DNA of 64,000 bases from Prevotella melaninogenica. Its GTDB lineage: Bacteria; Bacteroidota; Bacteroidia; Bacteroidales; Bacteroidaceae. Position 1 is the first letter of the stretch; each line of letters opens with the position of its first letter. A program made the translations under genes and the position numbers. The stretch covers positions 62,001 to 126,000 of the forward strand of contig NZ_CP072359.1 of NCBI RefSeq assembly GCF_018128065.1, read 5' to 3'. Below are positions 28,894 to 37,200 of this stretch, one piece after another. Below the pieces are notes generated by a model. It searched no databases. It saw only the letters and a program-made list of their open reading frames with translations, and had not been told where the DNA came from.

Positions 28894-29006
28894 GATATGA
28901 CATGATAAAAAGGGCTATTGTGGCTCATCCACTATGGAGAAAAATGAGTCTTCAGGATTTTGGAGTGATAAAGTTTGCCACTTGTGTTTAAAGTTTGAAG
29001 TAATGT

Positions 29007-29242
29007 CACACGAAGGGACGGAGAGGACGGAGGATTATTAAAACAAAGCAATGGAAGTAACAGAGGCACCGTTGGTGCATAGAGCAACGGAGATTGTTTG
29101 CCAATTCTATTAGCAATTTATATACAAAACGTTTACCCCAAAATAGCTATCAAGAATATGTACGATACACCTCCGTCGCTCTTTGTGCCACTGGCACCTC
29201 CGTGACATTGCATTACCTCCGTCCCCTCCTTGACTCCGTGTG
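29007..29242. repeat. Long imperfect inverted repeat
   Basis: The left arm (29007-29094: CACACGAAGGGACGGAG, GAGGCACCGTTGGTGC, GCAACGGAG) pairs with the right arm (29168-29242: CTCCGTCGCTCTTTGTG, GCACCTCCGTG, CTCCGTGTG) with several mismatches. The loop is about 73 bases. Each arm holds three GGACGG/CGGAGG-type blocks. It resembles a mobile miniature repeat or a structured intergenic element. Confidence 0.6.
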
Positions 29243-29839
29243 CCTATTATATAAGACTTTTAGTTTATCACTCCATATTTCGGAAGAACCGAAAAATAAG
29301 ATGTATCATAACTGTACCCCTCTCTAAAATCCTTACTGTCAAGAACAAATCCGTTTTAGAATACGCCTTTCCAACATTCATTCCAATATCTCTGATTTTC
29401 TACAATGAAAGAAATCCTCAATATGAAAGTTCCTGTCACTCGTGTCACAAAAGAACAGCGTATAACCTACTGACTTATAGCACGTTTACATGAAGTGTTA
29501 AAAGTGACAGCAAAATAAAATAAAAAAACTACAGTTATATCGTTACATTTTTAAAAGAGCTAACAACTTTTTATTACTCAAAGAACAACATATAAACAGA
29601 ATTATTAGACGTAACCAACTCTTACGTTAGTAAGATTAATATTTCTTCTCGCGTAAAAATAATTCTATTCATAAATTAAACATAGTGTATAGCACTAAGA
29701 GTCTTCTACACATAGTAAAAAGAAGCTGTAAATAGTAGAGAACGAATATAAAAAGCGTTGCTTTACACTTAACTATAAAGGTTCAAGATTGCATATTACA
29801 TACTTCTTGCTATGTTTTAAAACATAGTTTATAAACAAA

Positions 29840-30091
29840 CTATCTAAAACAAATCCTGCATGGACTAAAGCCTTTTGACTTTGCAGCACTCACAGAAAGG
29901 TCTTTTATACTGCCAGAGCATCTATTAAGACCACGACAATTTTGACTTGAATGATACTTTCTTGCCTTTGGACCCGTACAAATGTAAACCGTTCCAGACT
30001 GGATATCCGTATTTCTCTTTGTAGAAGCAGTCGTTCCTCCTATCGTAGAGAACAATGCAAGTGCTATAAACACTGATTTAATAAATTGCAT
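29840..30091 (-). CDS. Small secreted Cys-rich protein
   Basis: The 83 residues begin with a signal peptide (MQFIKSVFIALALFSTIGGTTA). The mature part shows VYICTGPKARKYHSSQNCRG, then a Cys, a Ser/Ala-rich helix, and a final PCRIC. The H-x4-C, C and CxxC spacing suggests a small metal-binding or disulfide-bonded domain. Similar short secreted proteins occur in Bacteroidota genomes and prophages, but I know no function. Whether it belongs to the phage or to the host chromosome is unclear because it sits near the presumed phage edge. Confidence 0.65.
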   Translation of the reverse strand: MQFIKSVFIALALFSTIGGTTASTKRNTDIQSGTVYICTGPKARKYHSSQNCRGLNRCSGSIKDLSVSAAKSKGFSPCRICFR

Positions 30092-30532
30092 TTTGGTATA
30101 AAGTAAGATTGTTGTAAAGAACTTAGTAAATTAGAAGTGAGAGTGAAAGGTAAAGACTCTACCTCTTTTGGATATACATTTACAAAATATAAAAAATAGG
30201 CAGTATACCTACGTAAAAACATGGTATACCGCCTAAAAAATATATTTCTAAGAAATTACTTCATTTCTTCCACTGCTGCTTGTGCCGCAGATAAATGTTG
30301 CTTAAAATAAAGCAGTTAGACGGCTTGTGTAAGTAAACCATGTTTTCTATTGTTTTTTATTATTTTATTCATCTTGTTTAGTTTGATTATGGTGCAATGG
30401 AACTGATACATTAAAATCGCTTATTTGGCTGTTTATTTTCGTTCTGACGGCTTTAAATGCAAAAGATAATACCTTTATCATAAAGAGATATTTAAAGGCT
30501 TAAAACGAATTAATTTAAACTTTAGTTTTATA
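30092..30532. other. Gene-free AT-rich stretch
   Basis: No credible gene. A terminator-like hairpin stands at 30198-30234. The remainder holds short T-runs. A phage attachment site could lie here, but nothing in the sequence proves it. Confidence 0.4.
30198..30234 (-). terminator. Terminator-like hairpin downstream of the repressor-side genes
   Basis: AGGCAGTATACC pairs with GGTATACCGCCT (one mismatch). Read on the minus strand it is followed by ATTTTTT, fitting a terminator for the leftward genes starting at 30778. Confidence 0.6.
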
Positions 30533-30778
30533 CTACAAGTTGAGTTCATCTTTTATTTCATCTATTTGAGATTTGCTCTCTTCTACAGAAGTTTCCAAAT
30601 CACTTATTCGAGAACTGTTTTCTTCTACGGTTTGTTCTAACTCCTCCACTTTCACTTCTACTTCATCTAAGCGAGATGAAAGAGAACTTACCCAAAACAA
30701 TAACGTAACAATCCCTATAAGCAAAATAATTATAAACCCTTCTGCAAGTCCTAATCGCTTTTTATCGTTATCAGACAT
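30533..30778 (-). CDS. Small membrane-anchored coiled-coil protein
   Basis: The 81 residues hold one N-terminal transmembrane helix (about 13-32) and then a heptad-repeat coiled coil (VEVKVEELEQTVEENSS, continuing to the end), very acidic. This topology is common in small phage membrane proteins, but I cannot name it. It stands 2 bases after the next leftward gene (30781-31332), so the two probably share a transcript. Confidence 0.65.
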   Translation of the reverse strand: MSDNDKKRLGLAEGFIIILLIGIVTLLFWVSSLSSRLDEVEVKVEELEQTVEENSSRISDLETSVEESKSQIDEIKDELNL

Positions 30779-30780
30779 GA

Positions 30781-31332
30781 CTATATTTCATCAGATGGAT
30801 TAACAAAGTTTACTGGTCCATAGCTCAAAGTTGTCCAGTATTTCATTTTTCCGCCCCTTGTTTCACCTTTTAAAGTTTTTATATTTATAAAACCATCTTC
30901 TCTATTATTGGGAGAATGGCCAAAAATGTAATATTTAAAACCATCTTCATCTGTACCACTCCACCTGAAATCGTATTTCTCCGAGAAAACTGTATATAGT
31001 CTATCTCTCTGCTGTTTAGCGTATTCAGCAGAACTTAAATTAAAACTACGTAAAAAGGATATATAATACAAATACGTTGCATTGCCTTCCACTTGAAACT
31101 CAAAATTCACATAATCAAATTGCTCGCCTGCGAACGAGATATCATAATACGTTAACATGGTTGGGGAATTTTGATAGCTATCTTTTCCTCCATTGAAACG
31201 TTGATCAAGTATAGTTTTACATGCGCTGTAGCGACTTCCGAACGTAACGCCCGCAACGGATGGCAACCCCTGTGCCCTACCAAGGCTTACAAAAGCTAAC
31301 ATTAAGATAATCGTAGAAAAAAATCTTTTCAT
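30781..31332 (-). CDS. Secreted protein of unknown function
   Basis: The 183 residues begin with a signal peptide (MKRFFSTIILMLAFVSLGRA, cleavage near AQG). The mature part is rich in aromatic residues and includes GVTFGSRYSACKTIL, ISFAGEQFDYVNFEF and TYLYYISF, suggesting a beta-rich domain. I do not recognise a catalytic motif. It lies between the coiled-coil protein and the repressor on the same strand, the place where prophages often carry genes expressed in the lysogen. Confidence 0.65.
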   Translation of the reverse strand: MKRFFSTIILMLAFVSLGRAQGLPSVAGVTFGSRYSACKTILDQRFNGGKDSYQNSPTMLTYYDISFAGEQFDYVNFEFQVEGNATYLYYISFLRSFNLSSAEYAKQQRDRLYTVFSEKYDFRWSGTDEDGFKYYIFGHSPNNREDGFINIKTLKGETRGGKMKYWTTLSYGPVNFVNPSDEI

Positions 31333-31390
31333 TTGTCTGTAAGTTTAATAGTTTATACTTTTGATCTTGGTTTACCTCAAGTCACCTTGA

Positions 31391-32053
31391 TTACTTCAAC
31401 GACATACACATCAACACACGATAGACGCCATATACGTCCTTCAGTCTGACTTCAAAAGGAACGTATTTCGAATTGATTGATTTGCAGGTTACGGTGTCTG
31501 GATGGTCTGATGGAAAAAGCTGTTTGATGACAGAGCCATTGCAAGTGTCTAATACATAGACACGTCCCCACTCAATGAACGCACGCTCGTTGATGCGTTT
31601 TGCAACGGCAATAGAGCCGTTGGGATATTCAGGTTCCATGCTGTCCCCTGTTATTGGAATCGCACAGTCAGCTCCTTTGATAGGAGAAACTATCTTCTCG
31701 CAGTCGTCAAACTTCACAGAAGCAACAAAATCATTCAGAGAACCTCCCTGAGCAGAGATTGGAAGCAGCGGAATGAGATGCACATCAGAGTCTGGTGCGA
31801 GTTGAGAAACTTCCATAGATGAATCATGAGCGGTAGAGTTCAGCATTTCACCTTCTCCTGTTAAAAGCCAAGTTCTATTAAGATCAGTATAGAACTTCAA
31901 TATATTTTCTATATTCCTATCAGATAAGTCTCTGTTTTCTTTACGAGATTTACCTAAGGTGCCAATAGAAAGACCGAGGCTATTCGTAACCTTATTATCG
32001 TTTAACCCCTTGTACTTCATGTATTTATCAAACCTTTCGATTTTCCTTTCCAT
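31391..32053 (-). CDS. Phage repressor, HTH plus S24 LexA/CI-type peptidase
   Basis: This is the likely lysogeny repressor. The 220 residues have an N-terminal helix-turn-helix (about 10-45: NKVTNSLGLSIGTLGKSRKENRDLSDR), then an S24 domain. Ser138 in TGDSMEPE and Lys177 in SVIKQLF are the self-cleavage dyad, so RecA-stimulated cleavage is expected after DNA damage. A likely cleavage pair SAQGG (about 100) precedes them. It is transcribed leftward, opposite to the early genes, with two near-identical candidate operator sites between (32083-32129). Confidence 0.88.
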   Translation of the reverse strand: MERKIERFDKYMKYKGLNDNKVTNSLGLSIGTLGKSRKENRDLSDRNIENILKFYTDLNRTWLLTGEGEMLNSTAHDSSMEVSQLAPDSDVHLIPLLPISAQGGSLNDFVASVKFDDCEKIVSPIKGADCAIPITGDSMEPEYPNGSIAVAKRINERAFIEWGRVYVLDTCNGSVIKQLFPSDHPDTVTCKSINSKYVPFEVRLKDVYGVYRVLMCMSLK

Positions 32054-32082
32054 AACGCATAATGTTTATAAAAGTTAAAATA

Positions 32083-32129
32083 TAGAAGAAAGTTCTACAA
32101 ATACTTGCTTTATATTGAAGAAACTTCTA
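32083..32129. promoter_or_regulatory. Two candidate operator sites for the phage repressor
   Basis: TAGAAGAAAGTTCTA (32083-32097) and TTGAAGAAACTTCTA (32115-32129) agree at 13 of 15 positions, and each is an imperfect palindrome. Their centres are 32 bases apart, three helical turns. The second touches the -7 element at 32128-32135, so binding there would block the rightward promoter. Confidence 0.6.
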
Positions 32130-32135
32130 TCTTTG
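32128..32135 (+). promoter_or_regulatory. -7 element of the early rightward promoter
   Basis: TATCTTTG followed by C fits TAnnTTTG and directly overlaps the end of the second candidate operator. The first rightward gene starts at 32216. Confidence 0.6.
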
Positions 32136-32158
32136 CACTGTAATAGTTTAGAAAACTA

Positions 32159-32175
32159 AACGCTATTATAGCGTT
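32159..32175. repeat. 17-bp perfect palindrome in the early leader
   Basis: AACGCTATTATAGCGTT has 8-base arms around one T. It lies just past the predicted transcription start, so it may be a protein-binding site or an RNA hairpin in the 5' leader. Confidence 0.55.
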
Positions 32176-32215
32176 ACTTAATAGTAAGTGTGCAAATGTA
32201 ATCATAAAAATCGAA

Positions 32216-32389
32216 ATGGCAAATAGAAAACCCATTAAATTGAAGAAAGGATGCAAAAAAAGGCTTGCTGAAATCCTTAGAGTAAGTGAGCTTACAGTGT
32301 ACAACGCTATGCATTGGAAGTGTGACTCTGACGTACAGAACTTAGTACGCCAAAAAGCAAAAGAATTAGGTTTCATTAAGCAGTTCTGA
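32216..32389 (+). CDS. Small HTH protein (Cro-like)
   Basis: This 57-residue basic protein has the pattern KKRLAEILRVSELTVYNAMH, a helix-turn-helix, with a Lys-rich start. It is the first gene to the right of the repressor/early control region, the usual place for Cro. I saw its ATG at 32216 by reading the sequence directly. Role as Cro is inference from position and fold. Confidence 0.65.
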   Translation: MANRKPIKLKKGCKKRLAEILRVSELTVYNAMHWKCDSDVQNLVRQKAKELGFIKQF

Positions 32390-32429
32390 CGTATGCAGTC
32401 AATGCAATTAATTTATAACAACAAAGAAT

Positions 32430-32618
32430 ATGGCAAGAAAAAGTAGTCTAACAGCTGAAATAAGGCAGTTGAAAATTGGATATTCAGCAATCTTCCCTAT
32501 CGAGAGACTTGCAACAGTACAAAGCTCCGCAAGCCGCGAGGGACTAATCAGCGGCAAAGTGTACACCACAGAGACCGACCGCGAGAACCGGACCATAACC
32601 GTAACGAGAAAAAAGTGA
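32430..32618 (+). CDS. Small phage protein of unknown function
   Basis: The 62 residues are mixed charge, with IRQLKIGYSAIFPIER, SSASREG and YTTETDRENRTITVTRKK. The last part looks like a small beta-hairpin. No family is recognised. It stands 40 bases after the Cro-like gene and 3 before the antirepressor gene. It is probably real because of its tight spacing with neighbours, but the evidence is thin. Confidence 0.5.
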   Translation: MARKSSLTAEIRQLKIGYSAIFPIERLATVQSSASREGLISGKVYTTETDRENRTITVTRKK

Positions 32619-32621
32619 GGT

Positions 32622-33395
32622 ATGCAGTCAATTCAAGTATTCAACAACCCCGCTTTTGGTAACATCCGTGTTGCTGGAACAGAAGAAAATCCGCAGTTCT
32701 GTCTTACAGATGTATGCAAGGCATTGAAGTTATCGGCAAAGGGTGTTAATCAGCGACTTGGAGATGAGGTAATTTCAAATTACCCCATAACAGACAAACT
32801 TGGAAGAGAACAGCAAGCCTTGTTCGTAAACGAAGATGGCTTATATGATGTCATTCTTGACAGTCGCAAGACAGAAGCAAGACAATTCCGTAAGTGGATA
32901 ACAAGTGAGGTTCTGCCAACTATCCGCAAGCATGGGGCGTACATGACGGAGGGTGCGCTACAGAAAGCTATTCAAAACCCAGACTTTCTTATTCAGTTAG
33001 CAACAGAGCTTAAGAATGAAAAGCAGAAGCGATTAGTAGCGGAAAAGAAAATCCAAGAAACTCGTCCACAGGTTATCTTTGCTGATGCTGTTACAGCAAG
33101 TTCTGACTCTATTTTAGTAGGAGAGCTTGCAAAGCTCATCAAGCAGAACGGAGTGGATACAGGACAGCGCAGACTGTTCAAGTGGCTTCGTAGTAATGGG
33201 TACTTGTGCAAGAAGACAGGAGAATGTTTCAACGAGCCTACTCAATACTCAATGGAATTGGGTTTGTTTGAAATTAAAAAGACAGTCATTCAGAAGCCAG
33301 ACGGCTCTGCTATCATTAACAAGACGGTAAAAGTTACTGGTAAGGGGCAGGTTTATTTTGTGAATAAGTTTCTAAACGGAATAGACAATGCCTAA
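32622..33395 (+). CDS. Phage antirepressor, BRO-N plus KilAC domain
   Basis: The 257 residues begin with a BRO-N DNA-binding domain (about 1-110: FNNPAFGNIRV, FCLTDVCKALKL, FRKWITSEVLPTIRKHGAY). The C-terminal part (about 150-255: DSILVGELAKLIKQNG, RRLFKWLRSNGYL, VTGKGQVYFVNKFL) matches the KilAC domain. Such proteins relieve repression or act on host regulators during induction. A purine-rich stretch GTGAGG lies just before the ATG. Its last codons overlap the next small gene by 8 bases. Confidence 0.88.
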   Translation: MQSIQVFNNPAFGNIRVAGTEENPQFCLTDVCKALKLSAKGVNQRLGDEVISNYPITDKLGREQQALFVNEDGLYDVILDSRKTEARQFRKWITSEVLPTIRKHGAYMTEGALQKAIQNPDFLIQLATELKNEKQKRLVAEKKIQETRPQVIFADAVTASSDSILVGELAKLIKQNGVDTGQRRLFKWLRSNGYLCKKTGECFNEPTQYSMELGLFEIKKTVIQKPDGSAIINKTVKVTGKGQVYFVNKFLNGIDNA

Positions 33396-33510
33396 TCAAT
33401 GTAAAAGTTGCACCGATGCTTATAACAGCATCAACGGACGATACTGTAAGCTGTATAAGGCGTATGTCGAGTACGCAAATTTACCAATCTGTATAAACAA
33501 GAAAATATGA
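33388..33510 (+). CDS. Small four-cysteine protein
   Basis: The 40 residues contain CKSC at 5-8, Cys20 and Cys35, with the spacing of a small zinc-ribbon-like fold. The start overlaps the antirepressor stop by 8 bases and the stop overlaps the next gene by 4 (ATGA), which supports translation by coupling. Found by direct reading. Function unknown. Confidence 0.5.
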   Translation: MPNQCKSCTDAYNSINGRYCKLYKAYVEYANLPICINKKI

Positions 33511-33728
33511 ACAAATCAATCTACCTTAACTGGCGTTTTCACGTTCTATTCCTATTAGCAATGGTTACTATCTTCTTGCTGTTTTCTGACAGCGAGGATA
33601 TTACAATATTCTTTGTTAGTAAGTTGATAGGTGCAATCCTTGGTTACATTTCTTTCCAATTATTTAAACATTGGAATAAAAATGAAAAACTCAATGGCAT
33701 TATGGAGTTCATTGAGGAAGAAGATTAA
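33507..33728 (+). CDS. Small two-helix membrane protein
   Basis: The 73 residues contain two hydrophobic segments (about 10-25 and 34-54) with a short acidic loop (SDSEDI) and an acidic C-terminus ending FIEEED. No family is recognised. The start ATGA overlaps the stop of the four-cysteine gene, so the two are coupled. Confidence 0.6.
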   Translation: MNKSIYLNWRFHVLFLLAMVTIFLLFSDSEDITIFFVSKLIGAILGYISFQLFKHWNKNEKLNGIMEFIEEED

Positions 33729-33915
33729 GAAAGTTATTACGTCATAACGTACGTCATGCGCTCTTTCTGCGCTGTGCATTTGGTTAACAACTGGGTGTAT
33801 GGATTGTGGAAATAAAGAGTTTTGCTACCTATAGTTTGGTTAATAGCTGGGCGTAGGCGGGCATCAGCAGATAAGGCAAACGTAAACGAAGTAAACAACA
33901 CTTAAAAGATAAACT

Positions 33916-34182
33916 ATGATGCAAATAGTATTCTCTGACAAGGTCGTTACCTACGATACATTTATGAATGACCTTGCAGCTCGTATAACATCATTTCTGC
34001 AGAATGATAAAAACGAGCCTGAGATGATAAGCCAACGACAAGCTTATAAAATATTCGGTCGTGGTAATGTTGATAGGTGGCGTAAAAATGGATTGATTAA
34101 TCCATGTGTGCGCCCTGGGAAAAGAGAGTACTCTACACGTAGATTGAGAGAACTCCAACGAACAGAACAGGACTATTTATAG
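33916..34182 (+). CDS. Small HTH (MerR/excisionase-like) protein
   Basis: The 88 residues end in a DNA-binding-type segment: MISQRQAYKIFGRGNVDRWRKNGLI followed by VRPGKREYSTRRLREL, the winged helix-turn-helix pattern of excisionase/MerR-like phage proteins. The N-terminal half is unrelated. Two ATG codons stand together; the first is taken. It stands 18 bases before the repeat/SMC-like gene. It may regulate this module or act with an integrase outside the window; the role is inference. Confidence 0.6.
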   Translation: MMQIVFSDKVVTYDTFMNDLAARITSFLQNDKNEPEMISQRQAYKIFGRGNVDRWRKNGLINPCVRPGKREYSTRRLRELQRTEQDYL

Positions 34183-34200
34183 AAACAAATAAATTCAACT

Positions 34201-37200
34201 ATGAAACAAGAAATTGAAAAGTTTAGAAAAGAGACGGGTGTTAATCTCGTTGTTGAAAATGGTAAGCCGTTTTACAGTGGCTCTCTTGACCTACGTGGCA
34301 CAGGCGTTACAGCACTACCCGACAATCTAACGGTAGGTGGATATCTTTACCTACGTGGCACAGGCGTTACAGCACTACCCGACAATCTGACGGTAGGTGG
34401 CTCTCTTGACCTACGTGGCACAGGCGTTACAGCACTACCCGACAATCTGACGGTAGGTGGCTCTCTTGACCTACGTGGCACAGGCGTTACAGCACTACCC
34501 GACAATCTAACGGTAGGTGGCTCTCTTGACCTAAGCGGCACAGGCGTTACAGCACTACCCGACAATCTAACGGTGGGTGGATATCTTTACCTACGTGGCA
34601 CAGGCGTTACAGCACTACCCGACAATCTAACGGTGGGTGGCTCTCTTGACCTTGAAAACTGCACAGGCGTTACAGCACTACCCGACAACCTGACGGTGGG
34701 TGGCTATCTTGACCTAAGCGGCACAGGCGTTACAGCACTACCCGACAATCTGACGGTAGGTGGCTCTCTTGACCTAAGCGGCACAGGCGTTACAGCACTA
34801 CCCGACAATCTGACGGTAGGTGGATATCTTGACCTAAGCGGCACAGGCGTTACAGCACTACCCGACAATCTAACGGTAGGTGGATATCTTGACCTAAGCG
34901 GCACAGGCGTTACAGCACTACCCGACAACCTGACGGTGGGTGGCTATCTTGACCTACGTGGCACAGGCGTTACAGCACTACCCGACAACCTGACGGTGGG
35001 TGGCTATCTTTACCTACGTGGCACAGGCGTTACAGCACTACCCGACAACCTGACGGTGGGTGGCTATCTTGACCTTGAAGACTGTACAGGCATTACAGAT
35101 GAAATAAAAGTAAATAAGAATCTTTCTTCTAAAGCAATAGCTGCAATAAACAGAGTTTCAAATATACCTATCTTCTGGAAATGGAATGACAGAAGCTATA
35201 TCAAGGTTGATGATATGTTTACAGCTATTGACTCACATCACGGGAATGTATATCGTGTTCATAAACTCAATAGTAGAGAACAGCTCTATCTTGTAACAGA
35301 TGGAGAAAACCACTGGGCGCACGGCAGTACACTCCAAGATGCACGTGCAGACCTTATCTTCAAAATTAACGACCGAGACACCTCGGTGTACAAGAATATG
35401 TCTTTAGATGACACACTTACCTTTGAAGAGGCTATTGCTGCATATAGGACTATCACAGGGGCGTGTGCAGCTGGTACAAGAGACTACATAGAGAACAGAC
35501 TTCCAAAACCACATAAAGAGAAGTATACCGTGCAGGAAATGATTACTCTTACAGAAAATGAATACGGAGGAAAGAAGTTTTCCGAATTCTTCAAAAATAA
35601 ATATATGAAACAAATTAAAATTAAGGAAATCACTCTCCGTAACTGGAGGGGAGAAAAAGAGAGAACCACAAGGTTTAACCTTGACACTCCTACAAGTATT
35701 TGCGGAGATAATGGGCTTGGAAAATCTCGACACTTCGATGCTTTCTGTTGGCTGCTCTTTGGCAAGGATTCTCAAGACAGAAAGGATTTTGAACTCCGCT
35801 CTTATGACGAGCAGCACAATGTTCTTCATCGTTGCGAGTGCTCTGTAGAGGCTATTTTGATTGTTGATGGAGAGGAATTAACACTCAAGCGTGAATACAA
35901 AGAACAGTGGGTTAAGCCACGTGGGCAAGTAGAAGAGGTGTTCTCAGGTAATGTCACTGAATGCATCTGGAATGGTGTGCCTATTAAGGTAAGCGAGTTT
36001 AAAACACGTGTATCTGAAAACATCATCGACGAGACGGTATTCAAGATGATTACTAATCCTCGCTATTTCACAGAGAAGATGAAATGGCAGCTTCAGCGTG
36101 AACAGTTGTTGCAGATAGCTGGTGTAAAGTCAGACGAGGAAATAGCTACTGACAACGAGGAGTTTAAGAAGCTACTCGATGAACTCAAAGGAAAGAGTTT
36201 GTCAGACTTCCGTAAAGAAATATCGTCTACAAAAAAACGCTTGAAGACCGAGTTATCAGAAATACAACCTCGCATCGACCAGACACAAAAGATGATGCCA
36301 GAAGTTGAGGATTGGAATGCTTTGCAATCAGAGATTGATAAGGAAGAGAAAGAGATTGCTGCACTCACGGAACAGGTTACAAACATCGAGAAGCGAAATG
36401 AGGCTGAACTGGAGAAAGACAAACAGACAGCAAAAGAGATTCACGACTTGGAGATGCAGCGCATACAGTTGGAACAAGACGAGCTTAGCCGTATGCGAAA
36501 GGAGGCTGACACTGCAAATGAAGAGCGTAGACAGATAGAGCGAAAGATTAAGGAGGCTCACGAACGTCTAACACAAGTGTCTATTGAACGCAAGCAGGCA
36601 GAAACACGTCGTACGCATCTTAAACAGCAGGTAACTAACATAGAAGTTAAATTAAACAGCCTGCGTGAGAAGTGGAGAGCAATCAATGCTTCAGAATATA
36701 ATGGTTCAGACATTTGTTCTTGTTGCGGTCAGCGTCTTCCTGAAAATAAGATTGCGGAGGCTCACAACATCTTTGCTCAGAACAAAGCAGAACAGCTTCG
36801 TGCAAACAACGAAGAAGGTAAGTCGCTTGCTGCACAACGTAATCTATTAACAGAAGAGTTGTCTACTATTGAAGCTGATGAGAAGTTTGCTGAAACTATT
36901 AATAGTATAGAGCAGAATATATCAGAGCTATATCAGCAGCTTGACCGTCATCCTCTTGTACAGGCTCCTACCTCATTAGAAGTCCCAACAAATGAAATGA
37001 AAAACCTTGATTTAAAGGTAAAAGAGTTGAGAGACCTTTTGGATAAAGCCGAAGCAGGAGATAACCCTGTTGTTCAAATAGAGAAAGAGCGAGATGCGTT
37101 ATATGATTCTCTTACGAAACTTAAAACACGTATGAGTCATCGTTCTACCATCGATAAGGCTATGAATGAAATTGCAGCCCTTGAAAACAGAGGACGTGAG

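Larger units (their letters stand above)
28718..29839. other. Repeat-rich gene-free stretch between clpB and the phage region
   Basis: About 1.1 kb with no frame I trust. It holds the dispersed repeat at 28863-28893 and the long inverted repeat at 29007-29242. From 29500 it is very AT-rich. The left edge of the prophage is probably here or at most 1.5 kb further right, but no attachment duplication can be shown because the other end is outside the window. Confidence 0.45.

Noticed and set aside
29094..29493. Two overlapping frames of 77 and 87 codons
   Set aside because: They cover the right arm of the inverted repeat and AT-rich DNA, have no clear ribosome-binding site, and give low-quality protein composition.
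33755..33811. 18-codon frame MRSFCAVHLVNNWVYGLWK
   Set aside because: Too short, and it overlaps a pair of imperfect direct repeats (GGTTAA-n-CTGGG) that better explain the sequence.
34347..34928. Minus-strand frames of about 70 codons with repeated proline/arginine phrases
   Set aside because: They are the reverse reading of the repeat gene; their repeats only mirror the coding repeats.
34279..35093. Possible CRISPR array because of regular 60-base repeats
   Set aside because: The repeats have no unique spacers and encode a continuous 20-residue protein repeat in one frame.
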